Source: an uncultured Opitutia bacterium
Lineage (GTDB): Bacteria; Verrucomicrobiota; Verrucomicrobiia; Opitutales; UBA953
Assembly: GCA_903840235.1 (NCBI GenBank)
Contig: CAIMFE010000235.1
Span: 1-5,006, forward strand
Direction: 5' to 3'
Length of the DNA stretch: 5,006 nucleotides
Shown: positions 1 to 5,006 of the stretch, piece by piece
Layout: each line of letters begins with the position of its first letter
Position numbering within the stretch: position 1 is the first letter of the stretch
The notes under the pieces: model-generated
Told to the model about the DNA's origin: nothing
The model's database searches: none
What the model saw: only the letters and a program-made list of their open reading frames with translations
Made by a program: the position numbers and the translations under genes

Positions 1-174
1 GGCATGCGGGCGCTTGGAGAGTTCAGTAGCCAGATTGGCTCGGACTTCAGATGATAACGGCACACCGCCACCAACAACGTGTGAGGCGTAGGAATTTAAA
101 ACCTCAACGACCGCATGAGACTCGTCCGACTTCAGCCAATCGACCGGACGAATCTCTAAAGCTATCGCCGACAT
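1..174 (-). CDS. GNAT-family N-acetyltransferase, partial (N-terminal 58 residues)
   Basis: This is the beginning of a gene whose 3' part lies beyond the left edge. The frame opens with ATG at 174-172, starts MSAIALEIRPVDWLKSDE and stays open for 58 codons to the window end. The visible part has the opening of the GNAT acetyltransferase fold: a first beta strand (LEIRPVDW), a helix with LNSYA, then the stretch VVGGGVPLSSEVRANL and an LSKRPHA ending. I recall the pattern 'YA...GGG.PLS..V...L...L..RPHA' from uncharacterised GNAT proteins. Such enzymes move an acetyl group from acetyl-CoA to an amine, but the acetyl-CoA-binding motif and the substrate-binding part are not in view, so no substrate can be named. 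The gene begins 3 bp after the rng stop, in the same frame, so it is very probably the last visible gene of the rodA-rng operon. No Shine-Dalgarno motif precedes it, which fits translational coupling. The family call is moderate; that the reading frame is real is more certain. Confidence 0.6.
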   Translation of the reverse strand, partial: MSAIALEIRPVDWLKSDESHAVVEVLNSYASHVVGGGVPLSSEVRANLATELSKRPHA

Positions 175-177
175 TGC

Positions 178-1902
178 TTAGCGCAGTTCTTTGCCCGAAC
201 CGTCGAATAATTTAAACGCTTCAATGCTGTAAGTAGCGTCAGGCTTGGTACCCAGACGAACCTTACATGACTTCATTAAATCGCGGAAATATTCGCGGTC
301 TTCTTTCACGATGCGATCTAAGTTAATCGGGTGAAGAAGAATATTAATTTCTAATTCTTTATCCGGACCCACTTGTTCGCGTAAACGACGGATGACGCTT
401 AAAAGCTTACGTTGAATTTCCACCGAGACGGTGCGAGGATTTTTAACGATACCGCGACCCTGACAATGCGGACAATCCATGTACATTGAGGTCGTGTTCG
501 ATTCGGTGTGACGCTGACGAGTCATCTGCAACACGCCTAATTGTGAGATTGGTAAAATCTGGTGCTTGGCTCGATCATCTTCCATCGCTTGGCGCAAAGT
601 ATCGTAAACCGTTTTACGATCCTTGGGGTTTTTCATATCGATGGTATCAATCATGATTAAGCCCCCTAAATTACGGAGTTTGATTTGGCGGGCACCTTCG
701 GTGACGGCTTCGATATTAGCCTGTAAAATATAGTCTTTACCGTCTTTGGTCGCACCGCGGTGCGAGCCGGTGTTGACGTCGATAGCCGTGAGCGCTTCGG
801 TTTCATCAATGACAATTTCCCCACCGCTTGGAAGCGGAACGCGACGTTGGAAAAGTTGTTCAATCTGACGTTCGATATTGTAGCGTTCGAAAACGGGAAT
901 CGGGTCTTTATAAAGTTCAACGCGTGAACTGGAACGCGGAGAAATTTCTGCCACCAAGTCTTGGACGATTTTAAAGTCCTCGGGATTATCGACGAGAATA
1001 CGATCCACTTCTTCGGTGAGAAAATCGCGAACGGTTCGTTCGATTAAACCTGGCTCAGTGTAGAGTAAAATCGCCTTTTGTTCTGACTTGTTGATCTTCT
1101 CAACAATCGATTGCCAGCGGCGAAGCAACATATGGAGATCACGTACAAACCAACGCGCTTGCTTGCCTTCACCCGCCGTGCGGATGATCACACCCATACC
1201 TTCAGGAATCGTGAGTGAGCGTAAAATATCCTTCAAACGTTCACGCTCGGGAGCTTCTTCAATTTTTCGGGAAACACCGCAAGCACCACTGAAAGGCATT
1301 AAGACTAAAAATCTTCCAGGCAGGGCGATGTTCGTTGTCGAACGAGGACCCTTCGTTCCGATGGTGTCTTTAACGACCTGAATGACGATATCAGACCCCG
1401 CTGGAAACAGCGTTGGAATGTCTTTTGCTTGGTAGCGTGCTTTACGTTGTTTTTGTTCAGCCGATTCATTGTCGCGGATGAATTCAACCTGCGAATCATT
1501 AGCCGCGGGTAACATATCCCAGTAATGCAGGAAGGCATTTTTCGACTGACCGATATCAACGAAGGCGGCTTTTAATCCCGCTTCGAGATTTTGGACGCGG
1601 CCTTTAAAGATCGAACCGACCATGCGGTTTTCACCTTTGTGTTCGATTTCAAATTTATCGAGAACGCCGTTCGTGAGTAGGGCGACGCGTTTTTCGAGCG
1701 TCTCGGCATTAATGACGAGTTCGCGATAATTAGCACGGTCTTTGGAGAAGTGCTTCACGATGCGTTGCAAGAGTGGTAACTCTTTGCGACGCTGCGCAGC
1801 TTCTTCAGCTAGTTGCTTAGGATCAACCCCGGAGGAAGTCGGCGGTGTGCTTTCTTCAGGGAGGTCGTTGAGGTTGTCGTCGGAATTATTTGGGTCGGTC
1901 AT
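178..1902 (-). CDS. rng: Ribonuclease G (RNase E/G family endoribonuclease)
   Basis: The 574-residue protein is a cytoplasmic, Mg-dependent single-strand endoribonuclease. In E. coli this family matures 16S rRNA 5' ends and takes part in mRNA decay. Domains in order: a polar, acidic N-terminal extension (1 to about 58), an RNase H-like strand, and an S1 RNA-binding domain (about 92-180, with GSIFKGRV and AAFVDIG). Next come the 5'-sensor region with GTKGPRSTTNIALPG (182-196) and R241-T242, then the DNase I-like catalytic domain with metal-binding D375 (AIDVNTG) and D419 (GGLIMID). A zinc-link cysteine pair follows at 477/480 (CPHCQGRG), then a small C-terminal domain. It aligns best with RNase G (489 residues in E. 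coli) and lacks the long C-terminal scaffold of RNase E. The excess length is mainly the N-terminal extension and an S1 loop about 12 residues longer. The start is ATG at 1902-1900; the next Met is residue 94, inside S1, so no shorter start is possible. It follows rodA by 15 bp with no visible ribosome-binding motif. Confidence 0.95.
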   Translation of the reverse strand: MTDPNNSDDNLNDLPEESTPPTSSGVDPKQLAEEAAQRRKELPLLQRIVKHFSKDRANYRELVINAETLEKRVALLTNGVLDKFEIEHKGENRMVGSIFKGRVQNLEAGLKAAFVDIGQSKNAFLHYWDMLPAANDSQVEFIRDNESAEQKQRKARYQAKDIPTLFPAGSDIVIQVVKDTIGTKGPRSTTNIALPGRFLVLMPFSGACGVSRKIEEAPERERLKDILRSLTIPEGMGVIIRTAGEGKQARWFVRDLHMLLRRWQSIVEKINKSEQKAILLYTEPGLIERTVRDFLTEEVDRILVDNPEDFKIVQDLVAEISPRSSSRVELYKDPIPVFERYNIERQIEQLFQRRVPLPSGGEIVIDETEALTAIDVNTGSHRGATKDGKDYILQANIEAVTEGARQIKLRNLGGLIMIDTIDMKNPKDRKTVYDTLRQAMEDDRAKHQILPISQLGVLQMTRQRHTESNTTSMYMDCPHCQGRGIVKNPRTVSVEIQRKLLSVIRRLREQVGPDKELEINILLHPINLDRIVKEDREYFRDLMKSCKVRLGTKPDATYSIEAFKLFDGSGKELR

Positions 1903-1917
1903 CGCAGTAGTATGGCG

Positions 1918-3246
1918 TTAAATGCCAGTTACCGGAGTCCCCCTATTCTCGCCGCCATCCACCGAATGTCGATGGACGCTCTGGACTAATCCGAGAAGCA
2001 AAAAGCAGCTGAGAATAAAGGACCCCCCGTAACTGAGGAAAGGTAGTGGAACGCCCGTGACGGGCATTAAATCGATATTCATGCCGATATTAATAACGAC
2101 ATGGGTGCCGATAATCACCGCGGCACCAATTGCTAACAAAGATCCAAAACGGTCGATAGCCAATAAGGCCGTTCGCACAATGCGCCAGAGCAACCAAGCA
2201 AAAGCGACAACGATAACGAGTCCTCCTCGGAAACCAATTTCTTCAGCCATTCCAGAAAATAGAAAATCATTATGCGCCGCAGCTTCAGGAAGGTAACCAT
2301 ACTTCGCTTGGGTACCCTTACCGATGCCCTGTCCTTCTAATCCGCCACGACCGACTGCAATGACAGCTTGTTTTACATTCCATGTCGCTCCGCGTCCACG
2401 CGGATCGATGATGGAGGGTGCCACAAATGAAAGTAAGCGCTCACGTTGATAGTCTTTCAAAAGAAAGAACCAGGCCGTTTCTTCATGTTTTCCGCGTACA
2501 GCTTTTGCTGGATTTAAATCATCTTCATGAGCTTTAGCGTAGGCCGTAACTTTGGAAGCGTAAGAAACCAAGTCGACGGCGACGACCGCTCCCAATAAGA
2601 CGGCACTCAATCCCGCCACCATGAAAAACCTGGAACTCAGGCCGGCAACAAACAATAAGGCAAATGACAGTGGAAGGTAGATGAGTGCTGAGCCTAAGTC
2701 AGGCTGCACAAAAATCAAGACAAAGGGGAGGCCCGCCGCGGCCAAAACTTTGACCGCCGTAGGCCACGACTTTCGCCACGACCCAATCGGATTTAAGACC
2801 AACACCGCGGCGATAAAAATGAGGGCGGAAACTTTGGCGAACTCGGAAGGCTGAATGGAAAAAGGACCGAAATCCATCCAGCGACGTGCGCCGTTAATAC
2901 TTCGAATAAATGAACCAATATTTATTTTAAAAAATGCACAAAAAGATATCGGCACCAGGGCGAGGATCCCGATTAAATAAATGCGGCGCGCGTGGATACG
3001 CAGCTTGCGATAATCCAATGAGGAGATCATCCAATAAGCCACCCAACCGATGGCCAAATAAATCATTTGTGAATTCGCAAAATTAGTCTGCCGATAAGAT
3101 CCCGCTGAATCAATCGCGATAACCCCCATGGTGCTTAAAAGTAAGATAATGACCACCTGCGTCCAGTCCGTCCGCCAAGAAAAATTGGCAAATTTCTCCC
3201 ACCAGGCGGACACCTGAGCTCCTTCACTCTCAAAAAGGCGGGACAT
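1918..3246 (-). CDS. rodA: RodA, rod shape-determining peptidoglycan glycosyltransferase (SEDS family)
   Basis: This integral inner-membrane protein polymerises lipid II into glycan strands for side-wall elongation, normally with a class B PBP (PBP2) and the MreBCD complex; neither is in this window. The frame also opens upstream with TTG at 3324, but I place the start at ATG 3246 (442 residues). The extra 26 residues look unlike protein N termini of this family, and the ATG still leaves about 28 residues before the first helix. About ten hydrophobic segments are visible. SEDS hallmarks, numbered from the TTG frame (subtract 26 for the ATG start), are NGARRWMDFGPFSIQPSEFAK (144-164), QPDLGSALI (207-215) and KDYQRERLLSF (290-300). 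These are followed by GRGGLEGQGIGKGTQ (325-339), the catalytic loop YLPEAAAHNDF with likely catalytic Asp at 353, and DLMPVTGVPLPFLSYGGS (418-435). The loop has HND where HTD is usual, plus two extra Ala. DYQRERLLSF followed by DPRGRG favours RodA over FtsW. It is the first gene of the rodA-rng-GNAT cluster. Confidence 0.95.
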   Translation of the reverse strand: MSRLFESEGAQVSAWWEKFANFSWRTDWTQVVIILLLSTMGVIAIDSAGSYRQTNFANSQMIYLAIGWVAYWMISSLDYRKLRIHARRIYLIGILALVPISFCAFFKINIGSFIRSINGARRWMDFGPFSIQPSEFAKVSALIFIAAVLVLNPIGSWRKSWPTAVKVLAAAGLPFVLIFVQPDLGSALIYLPLSFALLFVAGLSSRFFMVAGLSAVLLGAVVAVDLVSYASKVTAYAKAHEDDLNPAKAVRGKHEETAWFFLLKDYQRERLLSFVAPSIIDPRGRGATWNVKQAVIAVGRGGLEGQGIGKGTQAKYGYLPEAAAHNDFLFSGMAEEIGFRGGLVIVVAFAWLLWRIVRTALLAIDRFGSLLAIGAAVIIGTHVVINIGMNIDLMPVTGVPLPFLSYGGSFILSCFLLLGLVQSVHRHSVDGGENRGTPVTGI

Positions 3247-3356
3247 ATCTAAAATCAAACATCTAAAAGACAATGTGCAAGGCGAACCTCCCGAAAGGGC
3301 TTGCGGACTGAGCGGAGCTGGCAACTTTTAAAGCCGACCACACCGACTTCAACTGC
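3247..3356. promoter_or_regulatory. Divergent intergenic region with promoters for rodA operon and rny
   Basis: These 110 bases separate two genes transcribed away from each other, so both transcripts should start here or nearby; that is inferred from layout. The only promoter-like signals I see are weak. For rny on the plus strand, TTGCGG (3301-3306) stands 18 bp before CTTTTA (3325-3330) in an AACTTTTAAAG context. For rodA on the minus strand, a TTGCAC box (3278-3273 read in reverse) is followed by an AT-rich stretch without a good -10 hexamer at the right distance. Neither gene has a purine-rich ribosome-binding motif in front of its ATG. The region also contains an imperfect inverted repeat, listed separately. 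Confidence 0.6.
3276..3305. repeat. Imperfect inverted repeat in the rodA/rny intergenic region
   Basis: GCAAG (3277-3281) pairs with CTTGC (3300-3304), and CCC (3290-3292) pairs with GGG (3297-3299) around a GAAA loop; T3276 and G3305 could add a wobble pair. Eight unpaired bases (3282-3289) lie on the left arm only. It could be an operator-like site or a small hairpin in the rodA leader, whose TTGCAC box overlaps its left arm. The inner stem is only three pairs, so chance is a real possibility. Confidence 0.3.
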
Positions 3357-4793
3357 ATGGCTTTTGCCACCGACCAAAGTACCATTTCCGTAGTCATCTT
3401 TTTCGCAGGGATGATGGTCGCTTACGCTTTTTCGAAATGGCGAGCTTCGACCATAGAAACGATGTACGAAGAACGTTTAAAAAATGAAATCGAACTGGCG
3501 AGACGTGAGGCATCCTTAGAAACCTCTGAACTACAAGTTAAAGTGGAAGCGTCGCAACGTGAGGCGGGTCGACTGCTGGCGCTCGCTCAAGCCGAGACCG
3601 AAGCCGTCGCCGCCTTAAAATTAGCGAACGAAAAAGAGCGTGAGTTTTTACAAAAAGAAATATTACGACTCTCGGGATTGAAACCCGATGAAGCAAAACG
3701 CTTAGCTTTCGAAGCATTACAAAAAAATTATGAAAGTGAAGCACGCCGATTGCGTGAAGAAAATCTCGAGCGTCCCGAACAAGAAACCGAAGAAGAAGCA
3801 CGCCGCATTTTAATCACGGCGATGCAAAGACTGACGACCACGACAACGCAAGATGCAACCGCGGTTTCTGTTTCTATTCCCAGCGAAGACATGAAGGGGC
3901 GTTTGATCGGTCGTGAAGGTCGTAATATTCGCACCTTCGAACAAAGTACTGGCGCCACTCTGCTCATCGATGAAACACCAGGCATGGTTTTAATTTCTTG
4001 TTTCGATCCAGTGCGTCGCGAAGTCGCGCGCATTGCCCTTGAAAGAATGGTTAAAGATGGTCGCATCACCCCTACTTTAATTGAGGATTTTGTACTTACC
4101 GCGGAAAATGAAGTCACGCGCCACGCTCAACATTTAGGACACGAAGCGGTGAGGGATTTAGGTCTTCCGCCGATGGATGTTAAGGTCGAAGAATTATTAG
4201 GCCGACTGCATTTCCGTTTATCCTCAAATCAAAATACTTTAGCTCACTCCGTCGAAGTGGCCCAAGTCTGCGCCGTGCTCGCTGCAGAAATCGGTATCGA
4301 CCCGGTGATCGCGAAGCGTGCTGGATTATTACACGATTTAGGAAAAGCGATTGATGCCGATAATGGATTAACGCATGCCGCCGCGGGCGCTAATCTCCTT
4401 CGTCGCGTCGGAGAAGATCCCCGCGTCGTCAACGCCGTCGCCGCTCACCACCGCGAAGTAGAAGCGGAAAGTTTATTTGCACCTCTCGTGATGATTGCGG
4501 ATAGCATCTCGGGTTCTCGTCCGGGGGCTCGTTCATCAACTTTAGAAAGCTACGCGCAACGAGTGAAGAATCTCGAAGAGCTGGTGCTCACTTTCGAAGG
4601 CGTGAAAGAAGCCTATGCCTTTCAATCGGGTCGCGAACTTCGGGTCATCGTTGATCCTGTGAAAGTGGATGACTTTGCTGCCAGTGAATTACTTCGCCGA
4701 CTCCGTTCCGCGATTGAGGAAAAACTTTCCTATCAGGGTAACATCAAAATTACCCTCATCCGAGAACAGCGCTTTACCGACGAGGCTCGCTAG
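3357..4793 (+). CDS. rny: Ribonuclease Y (membrane-anchored KH/HD endoribonuclease)
   Basis: The 478-residue protein is an endoribonuclease that starts mRNA decay at the inner face of the membrane. Domains in order: one N-terminal membrane helix (about 9-26, STISVVIFFAGMMVAYAF), then a long charged coiled coil (about 30-155, rich in Glu, Arg, Lys and Ala). A KH RNA-binding domain follows (about 170-235), with the GxxG loop GREG at 185-188 within MKGRLIGREGRNIRTFE. The metal-dependent HD domain has H297, the H326-D327 pair in LLHDLGKAID, H364/H365 and D382 (IADSISGSRPGARS). A C-terminal domain ends with GNIKITLIRE. All expected catalytic residues are present. B. subtilis RNase Y is about 520 residues; the shortfall is in the coiled coil, so the stalk is shorter. 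The ATG at 3357 is preferred because it directly precedes the membrane helix; no Shine-Dalgarno sequence precedes it. It is transcribed divergently from rodA and appears monocistronic, unless it is read into the region after 4794. Confidence 0.97.
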   Translation: MAFATDQSTISVVIFFAGMMVAYAFSKWRASTIETMYEERLKNEIELARREASLETSELQVKVEASQREAGRLLALAQAETEAVAALKLANEKEREFLQKEILRLSGLKPDEAKRLAFEALQKNYESEARRLREENLERPEQETEEEARRILITAMQRLTTTTTQDATAVSVSIPSEDMKGRLIGREGRNIRTFEQSTGATLLIDETPGMVLISCFDPVRREVARIALERMVKDGRITPTLIEDFVLTAENEVTRHAQHLGHEAVRDLGLPPMDVKVEELLGRLHFRLSSNQNTLAHSVEVAQVCAVLAAEIGIDPVIAKRAGLLHDLGKAIDADNGLTHAAAGANLLRRVGEDPRVVNAVAAHHREVEAESLFAPLVMIADSISGSRPGARSSTLESYAQRVKNLEELVLTFEGVKEAYAFQSGRELRVIVDPVKVDDFAASELLRRLRSAIEEKLSYQGNIKITLIREQRFTDEAR

Positions 4794-4825
4794 GCCTGGG
4801 TTAGCCCAACTCAATTAAAGGCCTA
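4791..4825 (+). repeat. Inverted repeat at the rny stop codon
   Basis: TAGGCCT (4791-4797) is the reverse complement of AGGCCTA (4819-4825), and the first copy contains the rny TAG stop. A small inner hairpin, TGGG-TTAG-CCCA (4797-4808), sits between them. The structure could mark the 3' end of the rny message or pause transcription. No T-run follows on the plus strand (AAAAGGG follows instead), so it is not a classical intrinsic terminator. Confidence 0.5.
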
Positions 4826-4826
4826 A

Positions 4827-4832
4827 AAAGGG
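4827..4832 (+). promoter_or_regulatory. Possible ribosome binding site of the 27-codon mini-ORF
   Basis: AAAGGG lies 6 bases before the ATG at 4839 and includes the AAGG core of a Shine-Dalgarno sequence. It is notable because none of the four recognisable genes in the window has such a motif in front of its start. Confidence 0.4.
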
Positions 4833-4838
4833 CGAATT

Positions 4839-4922
4839 ATGAACAAATTTTCACCATTTTGGCGAAATGGGGACTTTCTTATTGTTAAAGTAGGGGGAGG
4901 TACTTATTCACAGGGGTTCTAA
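4839..4922 (+). CDS. Possible 27-residue leader peptide ORF
   Basis: A short frame runs from ATG 4839 to TAA 4920-4922. The peptide begins MNKFSPFWRNGDF, continues with a hydrophobic LIVKV and ends GGGTYSQGF. I recognise no family. Three things support it: a plausible AAAGGG ribosome binding site 6 bases upstream, a stop codon only one base before the ATG of the next ORF, and overlap of its last third with the left arm of the hairpin that covers that next start. Ribosomes translating it would open the hairpin, so it could be a coupling leader peptide. Against it, a 27-codon frame can easily arise by chance and the sequence shows no motif. Confidence 0.35.
   Translation: MNKFSPFWRNGDFLIVKVGGGTYSQGF
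4854..4870 (+). repeat. Short inverted repeat CCATTT / AAATGG
   Basis: CCATTT (4854-4859) and AAATGG (4865-4870) are reverse complements around TGGCG. The following bases, GGACTTTCTTATT, are pyrimidine-rich but hold no clean T-run, so this is at most a weak terminator or operator-like site between rny and the ORF at 4924. It also lies inside the mini-ORF. Confidence 0.3.
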
Positions 4923-4955
4923 GATGAGAATCTTAGCACCCTCGGTACCTCTCTT
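4893..4955 (+). promoter_or_regulatory. Long imperfect hairpin over the start site of the ORF at 4924
   Basis: Three stacked pairings are visible by hand. The basal helix pairs 4893-4904 with 4944-4955; its core is GAGGTAC against GTACCTC, with some G-U pairs at its ends. The middle helix pairs GGGGT (4913-4917) with ACCCT (4938-4942), one pair being G-U. The apical helix pairs CTAAGAT (4919-4925) with ATCTTAG (4930-4936) under a GAGA tetraloop of the GNRA type. The middle and apical helices are separated by a single T-C mismatch, and the left side of the internal loop is about 8 bases. In RNA this would bury the GGGG ribosome-binding candidate and the A and U of the AUG at 4924. The complementarity is seen directly; its role as a translational switch is inferred. 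It matches no riboswitch class that I know. Confidence 0.5.
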
Positions 4956-4960
4956 ATTCA
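4903..4960 (+). repeat. Direct repeat CTTATTCA, two copies 50 bp apart
   Basis: The octamer CTTATTCA occurs at 4903-4910 and 4953-4960, in the left internal loop and at the base of the hairpin. A third partial copy, CTTATT, is at 4878-4883. The CTTAT part of either full copy can pair with ATAAG at 4963-4967, which gives an alternative to the basal helix. Its function is unknown. Confidence 0.5.
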
Positions 4961-5006
4961 ACATAAGTCAAAAGCAGGAAACCGAAAATACCGACCCATC
5001 AGCCAC
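4924..5006 (+). CDS. Hypothetical protein, partial (N-terminal 27 residues)
   Basis: A frame opens with ATG at 4924 and stays open to the window end. It begins MRILAPSVPLLFNISQ and continues with a polar stretch, KQETENTDPSA. The only in-frame upstream stop is TAG at 4891-4893, and no ATG, GTG or TTG lies between, so ATG 4924 is the natural start. GGGG (AGGGG, 4912-4916) lies 7 bases upstream and could serve as the ribosome binding site. I do not recognise the family: the short hydrophobic segment is too weak for a confident signal peptide, and 27 residues are too few for a domain call. The start lies one base after the stop of the 27-codon mini-ORF and inside a strong hairpin, which suggests controlled or coupled translation. 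It may be a separate unit downstream of rny, and it could still be a chance frame. Confidence 0.4.
   Translation, partial: MRILAPSVPLLFNISQKQETENTDPSA

Noticed and set aside
1088..1381. Open frame of 97 codons on the plus strand inside rng
   Set aside because: It is antisense to the conserved RNase G core and shows no motif or independent ribosome binding site.
3247..3324. Upstream TTG start for rodA adding 26 residues
   Set aside because: The added segment (MPAPLSPQALSGG and on) has no resemblance to RodA N termini, the TTG has no ribosome-binding motif, and the ATG at 3246 already gives a complete protein.
3728..4117. Open frame of 129 codons on the minus strand inside rny
   Set aside because: It lies wholly opposite the coiled coil, KH and start of the HD part of rny; its peptide is Ser/Arg-rich low-complexity sequence typical of an antisense shadow, with no family resemblance.
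4854..4885. Intrinsic terminator for rny at CCATTT/AAATGG
   Set aside because: The stem is only six AT-rich pairs and the following bases (GGACTTTCTTATT) lack a proper T-run, so it is listed as a repeat only.
4859..4885. Sigma-70 promoter TTGGCG (4859-4864) with TATTGT (4880-4885)
   Set aside because: The spacer is only 15 bp and both boxes match 4 of 6 positions; it would also start transcription within the mini-ORF. Too weak to annotate.
4893..5006. Known riboswitch or structural RNA (TPP, SAM, cobalamin, SRP, RNase P, tmRNA)
   Set aside because: I compared the conserved core sequences I remember for these classes and none is present; the hairpin is therefore left unclassified.

Overview
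The window carries three complete, recognisable housekeeping genes, one gene cut by the left edge, and a short structured region with a possible new gene cut by the right edge. The organism is a bacterium with a membrane-anchored RNase Y, an RNase E/G-type enzyme of the RNase G kind and a RodA-type wall polymerase. Base composition looks moderate (roughly half GC, estimated by eye). The RodA catalytic loop reads HND instead of the usual HTD. The combination is most compatible with Verrucomicrobiota or a relative, but that is recollection and not a search result, so the lineage is tentative.

Left part (1-3246, minus strand): a tightly packed cluster read right to left as rodA (peptidoglycan glycosyltransferase), then 15 bp later rng (ribonuclease G), then 3 bp later a GNAT-family acetyltransferase that runs off the window. 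The spacing indicates one operon. Pairing a wall-elongation gene with rng recalls the mreBCD-yhdE-rng cluster of E. coli.

Middle (3247-3356): a 110-bp divergent intergenic region that must hold the promoters for the rodA operon and for rny. It has only weak promoter-like hexamers and one imperfect inverted repeat.

Right part (3357-5006, plus strand): rny (ribonuclease Y) with its membrane anchor, coiled coil, KH domain and HD domain all present. The last 213 bases are not ordinary spacer. An inverted repeat starts at the rny stop codon. It is followed by a 27-codon mini-ORF with a plausible ribosome binding site, whose stop lies one base before the ATG of an ORF that stays open to the window end. 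A long imperfect hairpin (4893-4955) buries both the GGGG ribosome-binding candidate and the ATG of that ORF. Together this looks like translational control by RNA structure with coupling to a leader ORF.

Functionally, RNase G and RNase Y are both endoribonucleases of mRNA turnover and RNA processing, and they lie either side of rodA. RodA builds the lateral wall. I see no mobile elements, tRNA, rRNA or CRISPR arrays. The most interesting part is the 4791-5006 region.
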